64,000 bases of DNA from Ferrimonas futtsuensis DSM 18154 (GCF_000422645.1 NZ_KE383896.1:67461-131460), one strand, 5' to 3'. Shown: positions 1 to 9,246, numbered from the stretch's first letter. Notes: generated by a model from the letters alone, not told the origin. Numbers and translations: made by a program.

Positions 1-1
1 G

Positions 2-1390
2 GCCTCCGCCTTCGGCAACGACACCCTGCTGCTGGAGCGTTACCTGTCGGCCCCCCGCCATGTGGAGGTGCAGGTGTTCGCCGACACCCTGGGCCACTGC
101 GTCTACCTGTCAGACCGGGACTGCTCCATCCAGCGACGCCACCAGAAGGTGGTGGAGGAGGCGCCGGCCCCTGGCCTAAGCGATGCCCTGCGCCAGGAGA
201 TGGGGGAGGCCGCCTGCCGGGCCGCCCTGGCCATCGATTATGTGGGCGCCGGTACCGTGGAGTTCCTGCTGGATGAGCAGGGGCGCTTCTACTTTATGGA
301 GATGAACACCCGTCTGCAGGTGGAACATCCGGTCACCGAGATGGTCACCGGCCAGGATCTGGTGGAGTGGCAGCTGCGGGTGGCCGCCGGCGAGCCCCTG
401 CCTCTGGGGCAGTCTCAGATCCGGGTCTCAGGCCACAGCCTGGAGGTGCGCCTCTACGCCGAGGACCCCCAGCGGGAGTTTCTGCCCGCCACCGGCACCC
501 TGACCCGTTTCGAGGTGCCTGGCAGCATCCGCCTGGACAGCGGCGTGATCGCCGGCGACAGCATCAGCGCCCACTACGATCCGATGATCGCCAAGCTGAT
601 CAGCTATGGGGACAACCGCAACCAGGCCATTGCCCAGATGATCCGCGGCCTGCGCCAGACCCAACTGGCCGGCGTCACCAGCAACCTGGCGTTCCTGGCT
701 CGTATCGTCGCTCACGATGACTTCAGAAATGCGGTGCTGGACACCGGTTTCATCGCACGTCACTACCCGGCCCTCACCCGGGCCGACGACCTGCGTCAAC
801 GAGCCGCCATTGCCGCGGCTCTGGTGGCCAGTCGCCCCGAAGATGAGCACTCTCCGTGGCACAGCGCCGTCGGCTTTCGCCTCAATCAGCGCGCCCAGCT
901 GGGGCACCAGCTGGAGGATGAACATGGCGAACGATACACCCTCAACCTCAAGGGAGAGTGGCCCGCCTTTACCCTGACGCTGGATGACCAGGAGCATAGT
1001 GTGGTGGCCGCCCTGGATGCACAGCAGGTCCGTATGGAGCTGGATGGTCACCTGTGCCACTGGTCCTATGAGCAGTGCCACGAAGCGATCACCCTGTTTC
1101 TGCCCGACGGTCCGCTGCGCTTCACCCAGGTCCGTCATGGCACCCAGGCCGACGATGAGGGGGGCGAAGACTCCCTGAAGGCACCGATGAACGGCACCAT
1201 AGTGGCGCTGCTGTGCGATCTGGAGCAGCAGGTGGAGGCGGGACAGTCCCTGCTGGTGATGGAGGCGATGAAGATGGAGTACACCATCACCGCCCCCTAT
1301 GCCGGCAAGATCACCGCCCTGCCCTTCTCCCCAGGCCAGCAGGTCAGCGACGGCGTCTCGCTGGTGGCCCTGGAAGCGGTGGAGGAGTGA
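2..1390 (+). CDS. liuD: Methylcrotonyl-CoA carboxylase, biotin-carrying alpha subunit (3' part)
   Basis: The gene enters from the left edge in frame; 462 codons are present and roughly 200 N-terminal residues are missing. Seen: the end of the ATP-grasp biotin carboxylase domain, including PRHVEVQVFAD and MNTRLQVEHPVTE, then the biotin carboxylase C-terminal domain, a linker, and a C-terminal biotinyl domain with EAMKM. The biotinylated lysine codon is at 1271. Known: such subunits carboxylate biotin with ATP and bicarbonate for 3-methylcrotonyl-CoA, geranyl-CoA, propionyl-CoA or acyl-CoA carboxylases. Inferred: the stop overlaps the start of an HMG-CoA lyase gene by one base, so this is the leucine-pathway enzyme. 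The substrate rests on context, not on residues. Confidence 0.9.
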   Translation, partial: ASAFGNDTLLLERYLSAPRHVEVQVFADTLGHCVYLSDRDCSIQRRHQKVVEEAPAPGLSDALRQEMGEAACRAALAIDYVGAGTVEFLLDEQGRFYFMEMNTRLQVEHPVTEMVTGQDLVEWQLRVAAGEPLPLGQSQIRVSGHSLEVRLYAEDPQREFLPATGTLTRFEVPGSIRLDSGVIAGDSISAHYDPMIAKLISYGDNRNQAIAQMIRGLRQTQLAGVTSNLAFLARIVAHDDFRNAVLDTGFIARHYPALTRADDLRQRAAIAAALVASRPEDEHSPWHSAVGFRLNQRAQLGHQLEDEHGERYTLNLKGEWPAFTLTLDDQEHSVVAALDAQQVRMELDGHLCHWSYEQCHEAITLFLPDGPLRFTQVRHGTQADDEGGEDSLKAPMNGTIVALLCDLEQQVEAGQSLLVMEAMKMEYTITAPYAGKITALPFSPGQQVSDGVSLVALEAVEE

Positions 1391-2295
1391 TGAGCCAAGC
1401 ACGTATCGTTGAAGTGGGGCCCAGAGACGGCCTGCAAAACGAAGCGGGGGTCACCCTGGCGCAGCGCATTGCCCTGGTGGATGCCCTGAGCCAGACCGGG
1501 CTCAAGGAGATCGAGGCGGGCAGCTTCGTCTCCCCCAAGTGGGTGCCTCAGATGGCGGACGCCGATCAGCTGTTCAGCCGCATCCATCGGCAACAGGGGG
1601 TGCGTTACAGCGCCCTCACCCCCAACCTCCGAGGCCTGGAATCGGCTCTGAGTGTAGGGGTGGACGGTGTGGCGGTGTTTGGCGCGGCGTCGGAGAGCTT
1701 CAGCCAGCGCAACATCAACTGCTCGGTGGCCGAATCCCTGGAACGCTTCCAGCCGGTGATGGCCGCCGCCCGGGAAGCCAATCTGCCGGTGCGCGGCTAT
1801 GTTTCCTGTGTACTGGGCTGTCCCTATGAGGGCGACATTCCGGTGTCCAAGGTGGTGGAGGTGGCACAGACCCTCTATCAGATGGGGTGTTATGAGATCT
1901 CTCTGGGAGACACCATTGGGGTAGGCACCCCGGCCAAAGCCAACGCCATGGTGGCGGCGGTGGCGCAGCAGATACCCGCTTCGGCCCTGGCCCTGCACTT
2001 CCACGACACCTATGGCCAGGCCCTGGCCAATGTGCTGGCCTGCCTGGAGCTGGGGATCACCACCTTCGACAGTGCCGTCGCCGGTCTGGGCGGTTGCCCC
2101 TATGCCGCCGGCGCCTCCGGCAACCTGGCCACCGAGGATCTGGTCTATATGTTGGAGGGGATGGGGATGGACACCGGCGTCGACCTGGACGCCCTGGTTC
2201 TGGCGGGAGATCAGATCTGCCGCAGTCTCAACAAGTCCCCCACCAGTCGGGTAGCCCAGGCCTGGCTGGCCAAACGCAAGGAGAAGCAGGGATGA
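1390..2295 (+). CDS. liuE: Hydroxymethylglutaryl-CoA lyase
   Basis: 301 residues. Cleaves 3-hydroxy-3-methylglutaryl-CoA to acetyl-CoA and acetoacetate, the last step of leucine breakdown. Seen: an N-terminal VEVGPRDGLQNE motif of the DRE-TIM metallolyase family, the metal-binding LHFHDTYG segment, and the GLGGCPYAAGASGN loop carrying the catalytic cysteine. The ATG overlaps the upstream stop by one base (TGATG) and the 3' end overlaps the next gene in an ATGA, so the three genes are translationally coupled. The family name mvaB is also used. Confidence 0.93.
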   Translation: MSQARIVEVGPRDGLQNEAGVTLAQRIALVDALSQTGLKEIEAGSFVSPKWVPQMADADQLFSRIHRQQGVRYSALTPNLRGLESALSVGVDGVAVFGAASESFSQRNINCSVAESLERFQPVMAAAREANLPVRGYVSCVLGCPYEGDIPVSKVVEVAQTLYQMGCYEISLGDTIGVGTPAKANAMVAAVAQQIPASALALHFHDTYGQALANVLACLELGITTFDSAVAGLGGCPYAAGASGNLATEDLVYMLEGMGMDTGVDLDALVLAGDQICRSLNKSPTSRVAQAWLAKRKEKQG

Positions 2296-4238
2296 GCAAC
2301 AGTGCATTGTGGCAGCCTTCACCGGTGCGACGCAGCGCCACTCAGATGGAGCAGTTCCGGCAGGATCTCAACCGGGATCTCGGGCTGAATCTGACCGACT
2401 ACGACCAGCTGCATCGCTGGAGCGTCGACAATCCCGGCCCCTTCTGGCGGGAGATCTGGCTGCGCTTTGGTGTCCAGGGCGAGATGGGGGAGATCCCGCT
2501 TGCCGATGCCGACAAGATGCCGGGGGCACGCTTCTTTCCCCAGGCCCGGCTCAACTTCGCCGAAAACCTGCTGCGTTTCCGGGATGACCGCATCGCCCTG
2601 GTCTATCGGGATGAGGCCGCCAACCGTGTCGCCCTCTCCTACAACGAACTCTACCACGAGGTGGCCAAGCTGACGGCCCACCTTCGCAAACTGGGGATAG
2701 AGCCTGGCGACAGAGTGGCCGCCTTTATGCCCAACCGCATCGAGACCGTGGTCACCATGCTGGCCGCAGCCAGCCTGGGCGCCACCTTCAGCTCCTGTTC
2801 TCCGGACTTTGGCTTTAACGGCGTGCTGGACCGATTTGGTCAGATTCGTCCCAAGGTCCTCATCGGCGCCAGCGGCTACCGCTACAACGGCAAGGTGATC
2901 GATTGCAGCGACAAACTGACCCAGATAGCCGACGCCATCGACTCCCTGGAACAGTTGATCGTGGTGCCCGCCTTCGACAGTACCGGCGAGGTGGACTCGC
3001 CCCTGGCCCTGCCCTGGAGCCAGGCCCTGGCCAACGATGCCCGCACCCTGTCGTTCGAAGCTCTGCCCTTCGACCATCCCCTGTATGTGCTCTACTCCTC
3101 CGGGACCACAGGCAAACCCAAGTGCATCGTTCATGGCGCAGGCGGCACCCTGCTTCAGCACCTCAAGGAGCATCGGCTGCACACCGATCTTCGCCGGGAG
3201 GATGTGCTGTTCTACTTCACCACCTGTGGCTGGATGATGTGGAACTGGCTGGTCAGCGGCCTGGCGGTGGGGGCAACCCTGGTGCTGTACGACGGCAGCC
3301 CCTTCGCGCCGGGTCCGGAAGTGCTGTGGCAACTCACCGAACAGGAGGAGGTGAGCATCTTCGGCACCAGCGCCAAGTACATAGCCGCTCTGGAGAAGGC
3401 GGAATACTTCCCCGCCCGTCACCACAGGCTGGACAACCTCAAGGCCCTGCTGTCGACCGGCTCTCCCCTGGCCCACGAAGGCTTCGACTTTGTCTACAAA
3501 GAGATAAAGCAGGAGCTGTGCCTCAGCTCCATCTCGGGTGGCACCGACATCGTCTCCTGCTTCGCCCTGGGCAACCCGGCCAAGGCGGTCTATCGGGGAC
3601 AGCTTCAGTGCCTGGGGCTGGGAATGAAAGTCCAGGTGTTTGACGAGCAGGGGCAGGCGCTCCTGGGTGAGAAGGGCGAACTGGTGTGCACCGCTCCGTT
3701 CCCCTCCATGCCTGTGGGCTTCTGGGGAGACGAGGATGGCACTCGCTACCATGACGCCTACTTCGCCCGCTTCGACAACGTCTGGGCCCATGGCGACTAC
3801 GCCGAGACCACCCCACAAGGTGGCCTCATCATCCATGGCCGCAGCGATGCGGTGCTCAATCCCGGAGGCGTGCGCATCGGCACCGCGGAGATCTACCGCC
3901 AGGTGGAAAAGGTGGAGCAGGTGCAGGAGAGTCTGGCCATTGGTCAACAGTGGCAGGATGACGTTCGCGTGGTGTTATTCGTGGTGCTTAAGAGTGGATT
4001 ACAGTTGGACGATGGCCTGAAGCACACTATCTGCCGCACCATTCGCGCCAACACCACCCCTCGTCATGTGCCGGCAAAGATCATCCAGGTGTCAGAACTG
4101 CCCAAGACTTTATCGGGAAAACTGGTGGAGCTGGCAGTCCGAAAAGTGGTGCACGGCGAAGCGGTCAACAACACCGATGCCCTTGCCAACCCGGACTCAC
4201 TGAAACAGTTCATCAACATCCCAGATCTGACCAGTTAA
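2292..4238 (+). CDS. aacS: Acetoacetyl-CoA synthetase
   Basis: 648 residues, the usual length for the family. Activates acetoacetate, the product of the preceding lyase, to acetoacetyl-CoA with ATP and CoA, so that thiolase can finish leucine carbon recovery. Seen: an N-terminal ACS-type cap, the AMP-binding P-loop YSSGTTGKPKC, the GDYAETTPQGG and RSDAVLNPGGVRIG motifs, and the C-terminal catalytic-lysine segment LPKTLSGKLVELAVRK. The start ATG overlaps the upstream stop as ATGA. A clear terminator follows, so this is the last gene of the operon. Acetyl-CoA synthetase is less likely given the sequence style and neighbours. Confidence 0.9.
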   Translation: MSNSALWQPSPVRRSATQMEQFRQDLNRDLGLNLTDYDQLHRWSVDNPGPFWREIWLRFGVQGEMGEIPLADADKMPGARFFPQARLNFAENLLRFRDDRIALVYRDEAANRVALSYNELYHEVAKLTAHLRKLGIEPGDRVAAFMPNRIETVVTMLAAASLGATFSSCSPDFGFNGVLDRFGQIRPKVLIGASGYRYNGKVIDCSDKLTQIADAIDSLEQLIVVPAFDSTGEVDSPLALPWSQALANDARTLSFEALPFDHPLYVLYSSGTTGKPKCIVHGAGGTLLQHLKEHRLHTDLRREDVLFYFTTCGWMMWNWLVSGLAVGATLVLYDGSPFAPGPEVLWQLTEQEEVSIFGTSAKYIAALEKAEYFPARHHRLDNLKALLSTGSPLAHEGFDFVYKEIKQELCLSSISGGTDIVSCFALGNPAKAVYRGQLQCLGLGMKVQVFDEQGQALLGEKGELVCTAPFPSMPVGFWGDEDGTRYHDAYFARFDNVWAHGDYAETTPQGGLIIHGRSDAVLNPGGVRIGTAEIYRQVEKVEQVQESLAIGQQWQDDVRVVLFVVLKSGLQLDDGLKHTICRTIRANTTPRHVPAKIIQVSELPKTLSGKLVELAVRKVVHGEAVNNTDALANPDSLKQFINIPDLTS

Positions 4239-4248
4239 CAGCAAAAAC

Positions 4249-4288
4249 GCGGCCATTACCTGCACTTAACAGGGGTGGCCGCACTTTT
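4249..4288 (+). terminator. Terminator of the liu operon
   Basis: Stem GCGGCCA at 4249-4255 pairs with TGGCCGC at 4276-4282, with an inner CCTG/CAGG pairing, followed by ACTTTTCC. It begins 10 bp after the aacS stop. The U-run is short, so efficiency is uncertain. Confidence 0.7.
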
Positions 4289-4570
4289 CCCATTCCCATC
4301 AAAAACTTACACACTAAGTTAAGCTCAAAATGAGTAAAATTAGTGGGTAAAGCAATCATAACTTAAAATGCTTTTTTAATAAAAACATGTGATAAAGCCC
4401 CTCTTAAATCAACCGCTTAAAGTTGCAAATGAAAAGTGTGAACTGCCACCTAAGCGGATCTATTGCGCATATTCGTTACCGCATGTTAGATTCCGCGCCC
4501 AGATAGTTATCAAAATTTGACTAAGATTCACTAACAAGACGAAATTAGTTTTTTTAACTCGGAAGGTGCC
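4289..4570. other. AT-rich promoter region of the LysR gene
   Basis: No gene. The stretch is far more AT-rich than its surroundings. It contains a nested inverted repeat (CACTAA 4312-4317 with TTAGTG 4340-4345, and CTCA/TGAG inside), further ACTAA or TTAGT copies near 4520, 4530 and 4545, and a T7 run just before the ribosome site GGAAGG at 4561. It should hold the promoter and any autoregulatory site of the downstream regulator; I cannot place a -35/-10 pair with confidence. Confidence 0.5.
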
Positions 4571-5500
4571 ATGCCAGTTTTAATGCGGGACTTTGATTCC
4601 ATCGATATACGGCTGCTGATCGTCTTCCGCGCCGTGGTGTTTACCGGGAGCCTGAGCAAGGCCGCTCGCAAGCTCTCTGTGACTCCAAGCGCCGTCAGCC
4701 AGTCTCTGTCCAAGCTGAGTAAGTACTTTAGCCACCCCCTGTTCACCCGTACCAGCAATGGTCTGGAGCCCACCGACTTCGCCATGGAACTCTATGGTTA
4801 CGTCAACTCCGCCCTGGACCTGCTGCAAGACGGCGTGGAAAGCCTGAGCGATTTCGACGCCGCCAACAGCAAGCGCCGCTTTCGTATCGCCGCCAACCAC
4901 ATTCTGGACCTTATCGTGCTGCACCCGCTGGCACGCCGGGTGGAGTCCTTTAACAATCAGTTGAAGATCACCGTCAACAACCTGGTTGAAGAGGAATCAA
5001 AAATCATCGACAGCCTGCAGATCGACAACAACGATCTCTGCCTGGTGGCCCTGAAAGTGGACATGAAGTCCATCATTCAGGAGAAGCTGCTGGAGGAGGA
5101 GATGGTGGTTCTGGGCTGCAGAAACAATCCGCTCACCAAAGAGGTGGTCGACATGGACACCTATCTGTCCCAGCGTCACGTCCGTTACGCCGTGGGCCAG
5201 ATTGGCTACAAGATGGGTAACGCCCTCAACCTGGGCTATGTGGACGAGCGTGAGGTGTTCCTGGACACCAATAACCCGTTCAATGCCATGATGATGGCTC
5301 AGGAAACCGATTCGTTGGTCACCGTGTCTCGCTGGCTGTGGGAGAAGTATGGCCGTCAGTTCGACCTGGCCGAGGTAAAGACCTCCTTCGACATTCCCAA
5401 GGTGCCTCTCTACCTGACCTACCTGAAGAAGATGGAAGACAGCAAAGCCAACCGCTGGCTGCGTGATCAGGTCAAAGAGACCCTCAGTAAAATTCGCTAA
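4571..5500 (+). CDS. LysR-family transcriptional regulator
   Basis: 309 residues. Seen: an N-terminal winged helix-turn-helix (about residues 10-70) with SLSKAARKLSVTPSAVSQSL, followed by a periplasmic-binding-protein-like effector domain. The start is the ATG at 4571, set 4 bp after GGAAGG; an in-frame ATG lies at 4583. It stands alone with a long AT-rich upstream region. The divergent or adjacent target expected for a LysR protein is not obvious: upstream is the end of the liu operon and downstream is the convergent tdk gene. The effector and regulon cannot be named. Confidence 0.88.
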   Translation: MPVLMRDFDSIDIRLLIVFRAVVFTGSLSKAARKLSVTPSAVSQSLSKLSKYFSHPLFTRTSNGLEPTDFAMELYGYVNSALDLLQDGVESLSDFDAANSKRRFRIAANHILDLIVLHPLARRVESFNNQLKITVNNLVEEESKIIDSLQIDNNDLCLVALKVDMKSIIQEKLLEEEMVVLGCRNNPLTKEVVDMDTYLSQRHVRYAVGQIGYKMGNALNLGYVDEREVFLDTNNPFNAMMMAQETDSLVTVSRWLWEKYGRQFDLAEVKTSFDIPKVPLYLTYLKKMEDSKANRWLRDQVKETLSKIR

Positions 5501-5625
5501 TCTCTCCGCAGGAAAGGACTCCTGCCCTCCCCTCCCGACGCCGCTCTCTCCCGCACCTTCACTCTGACAAGCAGCAGAAAAAGAAACAGCAGCCGAAGCT
5601 GCCGTATCTCATGCCATTCCCGGGA

Positions 5626-6204
5626 TCAGTCCCAGGCCAGTTCCCTGTAATGGGTGCGGCACATGGAGACATAACTGTCATTGCCGCCGATATGCACCTG
5701 ATCGCCACTGCGTACCGGGTTGCCCTCACCATCCATGCGAACCACCATGTTGGCTTTACGACCACAATGACAGATGGTTTTCAGCTCCACCAGCTTGTCG
5801 GCCCAGGCCAGCAGGTAGTGAGAACCTTCAAACAGTTCCCCCTGGAAATCGGTGCGCAGACCGTAGCAAAGCACCGGGATATCCATCTTATCGACCAGAT
5901 AGGTCAGTTGGCGCACCTGCTCCTTGGTCAGGAACTGACACTCATCCACCAACAGGCAGTTGACCGGCTGCTGCTCATTGCGCTCCAGTACCCTGGCCAG
6001 CAGATCATCCTCACGGCGATAGATCAGCGCATCCGAAGAGAGGCCGATGCGGGAGGTGACTTTGCCAACGCCATAGCGGTCATCCAGACCAGCGGTCATC
6101 ACCAGCACCTCCATGCCCCGCTCACGGTAGTTGTAGGCCGATTGCAGCAATGAGGTGGATTTACCGGCGTTCATCGCCGAATAGTAGAAGTAGAGTTGAG
6201 CCAA
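5626..6204 (-). CDS. tdk: Thymidine kinase
   Basis: 192 residues. Phosphorylates thymidine to dTMP in the salvage pathway. Seen: P-loop AMNAGKST near the N-terminus, the LLVDECQFL lasso and Walker B region, and CHCGRKA plus a later MCRTHY cysteine of the structural zinc site. The family begins [15 protein letters not shown]. Here that start is a TTG at 6204 with a GGGGGAAG ribosome site 7-8 bp upstream. A longer reading from 6306 would add 34 residues unlike the family. Single gene, with terminator-bounded flank upstream. Confidence 0.93.
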   Translation of the reverse strand: MAQLYFYYSAMNAGKSTSLLQSAYNYRERGMEVLVMTAGLDDRYGVGKVTSRIGLSSDALIYRREDDLLARVLERNEQQPVNCLLVDECQFLTKEQVRQLTYLVDKMDIPVLCYGLRTDFQGELFEGSHYLLAWADKLVELKTICHCGRKANMVVRMDGEGNPVRSGDQVHIGGNDSYVSMCRTHYRELAWD

Positions 6205-6305
6205 AATTCTTCCCCCTGAAAAATTCTGGCACAGTCTAACCAAAAGAGCGGATCTGAACCAGAGTGGACTGCCGGAAACTGTGCGCCGGCTCGTTGCTCT
6301 CATCA

Positions 6306-6332
6306 TAAAGAAAGCCCCGCTAAGCGGGGCTC
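6306..6332 (-). terminator. Terminator of the NhaC-family gene
   Basis: On the minus strand AGCCCCGC-TTA-GCGGGGCT is followed by TTCTTT. The 8-bp perfect stem with a 3-nt loop lies 27 bp after the transporter stop codon. Confidence 0.85.
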
Positions 6333-6358
6333 ACTAACGGGTCAGGATGCAGCGTCAC

Positions 6359-7942
6359 TCACCGGGTGACCGCAGGCGCACCGTTGGGCGCGCACACACG
6401 CCGCAGCACCAGCACCACCAGCAACAAACCCAGGGTGGCCGTACCAAAGCCCAGGGCGACAGACCCTGTAATGCCCAACACCAGGTAGCCAGCCAGGGAG
6501 ATCACCGCCGTCAGCAACGCATAGGGCAGCTGAGTGGTGACGTGATCGATGTGATGACACCCCGCTCCGGTGGAGGAGAGAATGGTGGTATCAGAGATGG
6601 GCGAGCAGTGATCCCCAAATACCGCACCGGCCAGCACCGAGGAGAGCATGGGCAGCATCAAGGCCAGATCCACCGCTTCCGCCATATTGGCCGCAATGGG
6701 CAACATAATGGCGAAGGTTCCCCAACTGGTGCCGGTGGCAAAGGCGGCAAAACCACTCAGGATAAACAGCAGTGCCGGCAGGGACCAGGCTGGCAGGTTA
6801 CCCTGGGCCAGGGACGCCATATACTCACCGGTGTTGAGATCGCTGATGATGCCGGCAATGGTCCAGGCAAACAGCAGGATGTAGATGGCGGGCAGCATCG
6901 ACTTGGTGCCACTGATCACCGCCTTCACCATATACCCCACGGGCACGCCCTGCATCAGACTGAACACCAGCGTGAAGCCCACCCCTGCCAGGCCGGAGTA
7001 GAACAGAGACCAGGCCACGTCGGTATTCTCGAACGCGCCGATCAGGCTGAAGGCTTTGCCGTCGGCAACCAGAGCCTGGTTGCCTGAATAGAGCATCAGG
7101 GCGACGGTGATGGCGATCAGAAAGCCGATGGGGGCCACCAGGCCGGCCACCCGGCCATTGTCCGCTTCAGGCAGATCCAGCTCCTCCCCCGGGGGCACAC
7201 CACGGGACTCCTCCCAAAGCTGGCCGGCGCGGGCACGCTGTTCGGCCCGGGCCAGAGCACCAAAATCCAGGCCGAAATAGACTACCGCCAGCAGCAACAG
7301 GAAGGCGAAGATGGCGTAGAAGTTCATCGGCACCATCTGGATAAAGGCACTCAGGTAACCGATCTCGGTCATGCCGTGGGTGGTCAGCAGACCGCCGATC
7401 AGCGCGATGATGTACGCCCCCCATGAAGAGATGGGAGAGATCACGCAAATGGGCGCCGAGGTGGAGTCGATGCAGTAAGCCAGTTTCTCCCGGGACACTT
7501 TGTAGTGATCGGTTACCGGCCGGGCGACCGAGCCCACCACCAGGGTATTGAAGTAATCGTCGATGAAGATCACCACACCCAAGGCCATGGTCATCAGCTT
7601 GGCATCCCGGCCGGAGCGGATCCGCTTGCGGGCCCAGGCGGCAAAGGCCCGGGTAGCACCGGAGACGGAGATCAGGGCGGTCATGATCCCCAGCAGCACC
7701 AGGAACCCGAGGGTATAGAGGTTCCAGGCGGCGGGAGCGCCATCGTCCCACACCAGGGTCAGGGCCCGGCCAGAGAGTTCAGACAGCGCCGCCATGGGAG
7801 CGAACTCCACCAGCATCAGGGTTCCCAGCAGGATACCCAGCCCGAGAGAGAGCAAAACCTTGCGGGTCATAATCGCCATCCCAATAGCAACCAGGGGAGG
7901 CAGAAGAGAGAGTGCCGAATCGGCGTAACTAATTAAGGCCAT
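6359..7942 (-). CDS. NhaC-family transporter, probable lysine transporter
   Basis: 527 residues, almost wholly hydrophobic, with about 11-13 predicted membrane segments. Seen: NhaC/COG1757 features such as VIFIDDYFNTLVVGSVARP and a repeated GDHCSPISDTT motif near the C-terminus, typical of the two inverted halves of the fold. By sequence alone it would be called a Na+/H+ antiporter. The lysine riboswitch directly upstream makes lysine uptake the better prediction; comparative studies of lysine riboswitches (Rodionov and co-workers) described such an NhaC-type protein as LysW. The ATG at 7942 is preferred over a TTG at 7978. Confidence 0.85.
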   Translation of the reverse strand: MALISYADSALSLLPPLVAIGMAIMTRKVLLSLGLGILLGTLMLVEFAPMAALSELSGRALTLVWDDGAPAAWNLYTLGFLVLLGIMTALISVSGATRAFAAWARKRIRSGRDAKLMTMALGVVIFIDDYFNTLVVGSVARPVTDHYKVSREKLAYCIDSTSAPICVISPISSWGAYIIALIGGLLTTHGMTEIGYLSAFIQMVPMNFYAIFAFLLLLAVVYFGLDFGALARAEQRARAGQLWEESRGVPPGEELDLPEADNGRVAGLVAPIGFLIAITVALMLYSGNQALVADGKAFSLIGAFENTDVAWSLFYSGLAGVGFTLVFSLMQGVPVGYMVKAVISGTKSMLPAIYILLFAWTIAGIISDLNTGEYMASLAQGNLPAWSLPALLFILSGFAAFATGTSWGTFAIMLPIAANMAEAVDLALMLPMLSSVLAGAVFGDHCSPISDTTILSSTGAGCHHIDHVTTQLPYALLTAVISLAGYLVLGITGSVALGFGTATLGLLLVVLVLRRVCAPNGAPAVTR

Positions 7943-8033
7943 CGTTATCTTATCGTTGTGGATTAGCGATGGAGGCAACTGACACGACTGTGCGTCGAGG
8001 GAGGGATATGCAAAGAATAGAAACCCACCGTCC

Positions 8034-8227
8034 TTTCAGTAGCGCTCCATAGTAAACAAGCATCCGAGCTCCTCTCGGAATTTACTATGGCAGTGCTGCT
8101 CCTGTTAAAAGCAGCCCCAGCGACCAGGGATGATGCCCAGCCCACTTCGGCATCGACTCCTTTCCACCGGCGTCGTCGGGTATCAACCTCGACCGGCGTA
8201 CTGATAGGCGATGCGCCTCTACCTAAA
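8034..8227 (-). ncRNA. Lysine riboswitch (L-box)
   Basis: On the minus strand the leader has the L-box layout. P1 is TTTAGGTAG (8227-8219) with CTACTGAAA (8042-8034). After it come AGAGGCGCATCGCC, AGTA, GGAAAGG-GTCGATGCCGAAG, GGGCTGG, and TGGTCGCTGGGGCTGC. P4 is closed by GCAGC-ACTGCCA. P5 is a perfect 10-bp helix (8090-8081 with 8056-8047), capped by CCGAG/CTCGG, and GGAGCGCTACTG returns to P1. The order and the GGAGC-x-CU segment before P1 match the E. coli lysC element as I recall it. The expression platform (8033-7943) has no obvious U-tailed terminator, so translational control is possible. Confidence 0.88.
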
Positions 8228-8255
8228 TCGGTACTCGCAAAAATGCGAAGGCGGC

Positions 8256-8285
8256 ATTCTAACCGCAAGTGTCCCTCACTTGTCC
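8256..8285 (-). promoter_or_regulatory. Predicted promoter of the riboswitch-controlled transporter
   Basis: A -10-like TAGAAT (8261-8256, minus strand) and a weak -35 GGACAA (8285-8280) with 18 bp spacing predict a start near 8249, about 20 nt ahead of riboswitch P1. This places the CRP site centre at about -61.5, the classic class I position. Confidence 0.5.
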
Positions 8286-8302
8286 GACAGATGCCGCCAT
8301 AA

Positions 8303-8318
8303 TGTGAGCCAAGTCACA
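8303..8318. promoter_or_regulatory. CRP binding site
   Basis: TGTGA-GCCAAG-TCACA matches the CRP consensus TGTGA-N6-TCACA at all ten fixed positions, with flanking AA and TT also symmetric. It abuts the etfA stop codon and precedes the predicted transporter promoter, so it most likely activates the transporter under carbon limitation. Confidence 0.8.
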
Positions 8319-8319
8319 T

Positions 8320-9246
8320 TTATAACAGTTCCGTGAGCTTAGGAACAGCCTCGAACAGGTCTGCCTCCAGGCCATAATCGGCAATCTGGAATATAGGCGC
8401 GTCCGGATCCTTGTTGATCGCCACAATCACCTTGGACTCCTTCATCCCCGCCAGGTGCTGAATGGCGCCGGAGATCCCCACGGCAATATAGAGATCTGGG
8501 GCGACGATCTTGCCCGTCTGACCCACCTGCAGATCGTTGGCCACGAAGCCCGCATCCACGGCGGCTCTGGAGGCGCCGATGGCCGCGCCCAGCTTGTCCG
8601 CCAGCTGTTCAATCAGGGCAAAATTCTCACCGCTGCCCAGACCCCGACCACCGGAGATCACCACACGTGCCGCGCCCAGTTCGGGACGCTCGGACTCCAC
8701 CAGCTCCTCGCCAACAAACTGAGTCCGTTCGCTTGCCTTAACACTGTCCAGGGCATGAATTTCTGCCGGTGCCTGCTCGGCCACTGCATCGAAGGCACTG
8801 GTACGAATGGTCAGTACCTTTTTGTCATCCAGGCTCTGCACCGTTGCCAGGGCATTGCCCGCGTAGATGGGCCGGACGAAGGTGTCTTCAGAGTCGATGG
8901 CAATGACATCGGAGTGCTGAGCCACATCCAGCAGAGCCGCAACCCGGGGCAGCATATCCTTACCCTTGGCGCTGGCGGCAGCTAGGATGTGGCTGTACTC
9001 ACCAGCCAGCTCCACCACCAGGTCGGCTACGGGTTCTGCCATCTGATGGGCGTAGGCCGCGTTGTCCGCAACCAGCACCTTGGTGATGCCGGCGAGTTTG
9101 GCGCCCTGCTCCGCTGCTGCCATAGCATGGTCGCTGGCCACCAGCAGATGAAGGTCCTGACCCAGAGTCGATGCGGCGCCAACCACCTTGGCACATTCGG
9201 CACTCAGGCCCTGCTTGTCTACTTCTGCAATAATGAGGATCGCCAT
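8320..9246 (-). CDS. etfA: Electron transfer flavoprotein, alpha subunit
   Basis: 308 residues. With EtfB it carries electrons from acyl-CoA dehydrogenases (fatty acid and branched-chain amino acid oxidation) to ETF-ubiquinone oxidoreductase. Seen: an N-terminal ETF alpha/beta domain and a C-terminal FAD-binding domain with [12 protein letters not shown] and [20 protein letters not shown]. Its ATG overlaps the last base of the etfB stop (TAATG), so the subunits are coupled. It serves the same catabolism as the liu genes at the left of the window. Confidence 0.95.
   Translation of the reverse strand: MAILIIAEVDKQGLSAECAKVVGAASTLGQDLHLLVASDHAMAAAEQGAKLAGITKVLVADNAAYAHQMAEPVADLVVELAGEYSHILAAASAKGKDMLPRVAALLDVAQHSDVIAIDSEDTFVRPIYAGNALATVQSLDDKKVLTIRTSAFDAVAEQAPAEIHALDSVKASERTQFVGEELVESERPELGAARVVISGGRGLGSGENFALIEQLADKLGAAIGASRAAVDAGFVANDLQVGQTGKIVAPDLYIAVGISGAIQHLAGMKESKVIVAINKDPDAPIFQIADYGLEADLFEAVPKLTELL

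Noticed and set aside
5508-5525. GCAGGA/TCCTGC hairpin just after the LysR gene as a terminator
   Set aside because: The stem is only 6 bp and is followed by C-rich sequence with no T-run.
7963-8268. A 101-codon frame on the minus strand ahead of the NhaC-family gene
   Set aside because: It runs through the lysine riboswitch, whose helices explain the sequence; the translation has no protein-like pattern.
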